Shown: piece by piece, positions 14,639 to 15,304 of the stretch | Numbering within the stretch: position 1 is the stretch's first letter | How the letters are laid out: each line of letters opens with the position of its first letter | Assembly: GCA_040391535.1 (NCBI GenBank) | Contig: JBEBXQ010000119.1 | Location: forward strand, 1 to 15,304 | Direction of reading: 5' to 3' | Length of the DNA: 15,304 nucleotides | Origin: JBEBXQ01 sp040391535 | GTDB taxonomy: Bacteria > Bacteroidota > Bacteroidia > Cytophagales > Spirosomataceae | Translations under genes and position numbers: made by a program | The notes under the pieces: model-generated | The model's input: the letters and a program-made list of their open reading frames with translations, nothing else | The model's database searches: none | What the model was told of the DNA's origin: nothing

Positions 14639-15273
14639 TTCAGGAAAGGATTATGTTTTTTCTCATGCCCGATCGTCGTAGGTTGCATGTGGCCTGCATA
14701 TACCTGATAATCATCATCCAGTGTAAAAAGCTGCGTCTTTATGCTTTGGATCAGGGTATTATAATCGCCTCCCGGCAAATCTGTCCGTCCGATGCTCTGG
14801 TAAAACAGGACATCCCCGCCAATTACAAATTTCTGGTCGTTACTGATGAAAACGATATGCCCCGGTGCATGACCGGGTGTATAACGTACAGAAAGTGTTG
14901 AATTGCCAAAAGTTACCAGATCGGTTTCACCCAGAAAGCTGTCTACTTCCGGCTCCCAGAATTCAGGGAAGCCATAATTGGAGGCAATTACTTTGGCTGA
15001 TTTCAGTACCGGCAGATCATTTTTATGAATGCTGAACGGAATTTTATACCGTTCTTTGAGGAAGGAAACGCCCAGCACATGATCTATATGTGCGTGTGTA
15101 TTAACAATCCGGACGGGTTTCAGTCCGTTATGCCCGATGAAAGAGGTTATTTCTTCATTTTCACTTTTACTGAAATTACCCGGATCGATAATGATGGCTT
15201 CTTTCGTTTCATCAGAAAGGATGTATGTATTTTCAGCAAAGGGGTTGAATGTAAAGCTTTGTATGTTAATCAT
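14635..15273 (-). CDS. Metallo-beta-lactamase-fold hydrolase (glyoxalase II-like)
   Basis: The 212-residue product has the two-metal site of the metallo-beta-lactamase fold: THAHIDH (59-65; His60, His62, Asp64, His65), His135 in YTPGHAPGH, Asp154 in IGGDVLF and His195 in VYAGHMQPTTIG. The stretch FYQSIGRTDLPGGD and the end TTIGHEKKHNPFLK are typical of the single-domain glyoxalase II-like hydrolases found in most bacteria. Such proteins hydrolyse thioesters, such as S-lactoylglutathione, or unknown substrates; Bacteroidota often lack glutathione, so the substrate here is open. The usual H-G-P before TTIG is H-M-Q-P. The start ATG at 15271-15273 opens with INIQSFTFNPFAENTYIL, the normal N-terminus. 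The gene overlaps pssA by 4 bp (ATGA), suggesting an operon. A 13-bp repeat covers the start codon. Confidence 0.9.
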   Translation of the reverse strand: MINIQSFTFNPFAENTYILSDETKEAIIIDPGNFSKSENEEITSFIGHNGLKPVRIVNTHAHIDHVLGVSFLKERYKIPFSIHKNDLPVLKSAKVIASNYGFPEFWEPEVDSFLGETDLVTFGNSTLSVRYTPGHAPGHIVFISNDQKFVIGGDVLFYQSIGRTDLPGGDYNTLIQSIKTQLFTLDDDYQVYAGHMQPTTIGHEKKHNPFLK

Positions 15274-15299
15274 TTTTTTCCTGAGCTTGTATGTTAATC
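15259..15299. repeat. 13-bp direct repeat at the start of the hydrolase gene
   Basis: TTGTATGTTAATC occurs at 15259-15271 and again at 15287-15299, 28 bp apart; both copies are preceded by AGC or AGCT-like bases. The first copy ends in the first base of the start codon complement (15271) and encodes the INIQ residues; the second lies in the untranslated leader. It looks like a small tandem duplication. Confidence 0.6.
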
Positions 15300-15304
15300 T
15301 TTAT

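Overview
The window is a gene-dense chromosomal segment from a member of the Bacteroidota. The lineage is inferred from several protein types typical of that phylum: a DUF6427/GT-C-like membrane protein, an FtsX-type permease directly after rbfA, an M1 aminopeptidase with NESFANY in its zinc motif, and a free-standing NUMOD4/HNH protein with a C-terminal helix-turn-helix. A few sites also match the phylum's TAnnTTTG -7 promoter element. The order within the phylum cannot be fixed from this stretch. No rRNA, tRNA, CRISPR array, insertion sequence or prophage gene was seen, and most of the content is housekeeping or conserved-hypothetical.

Layout. Positions 2-1270 (+): the 3' part of a protein with three ComEA-type helix-hairpin-helix units, then rpiB. 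Positions 1267-2673 (-): a polytopic membrane protein of unknown function. After a 216-bp divergent gap, 2890-7190 (+): rbfA, a LolC/E-like ABC permease and a secreted M1 aminopeptidase. Positions 7187-11322 (-): an apparent operon, read leftward, of a membrane-anchored unknown protein, mutS2 and dprA. Positions 11364-11669 (+): an IscA-like protein lacking the C-terminal cysteines. Positions 11666-12241 (-): the NUMOD4/HNH protein. Positions 12342-12716 (+): a CoA-binding-domain protein. Positions 12810-15273 (-), read leftward: a metallo-beta-lactamase-fold hydrolase, pssA (ATGA overlap) and fabH.

How the genes relate. DNA metabolism is represented by mutS2 (recombination control or ribosome rescue) and dprA (loading of incoming single-stranded DNA), both probably expressed behind one small membrane protein, with a ComEA-like DNA-binding protein at the left edge. 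Lipid and envelope work is represented by fabH, pssA, the LolC/E-like permease and the exported peptidase. The most notable structural features are three convergent gene pairs that each overlap by exactly 4 bp at their stop codons, and a fourth convergent pair whose two genes each end in a hairpin containing the stop codon. Other points of interest are an 8-bp inverted repeat in the HNH/CoA-binding divergent gap, the degenerate IscA-like protein, and a 13-bp direct repeat at the start codon of the hydrolase. I did not find a clear undescribed multi-gene system.
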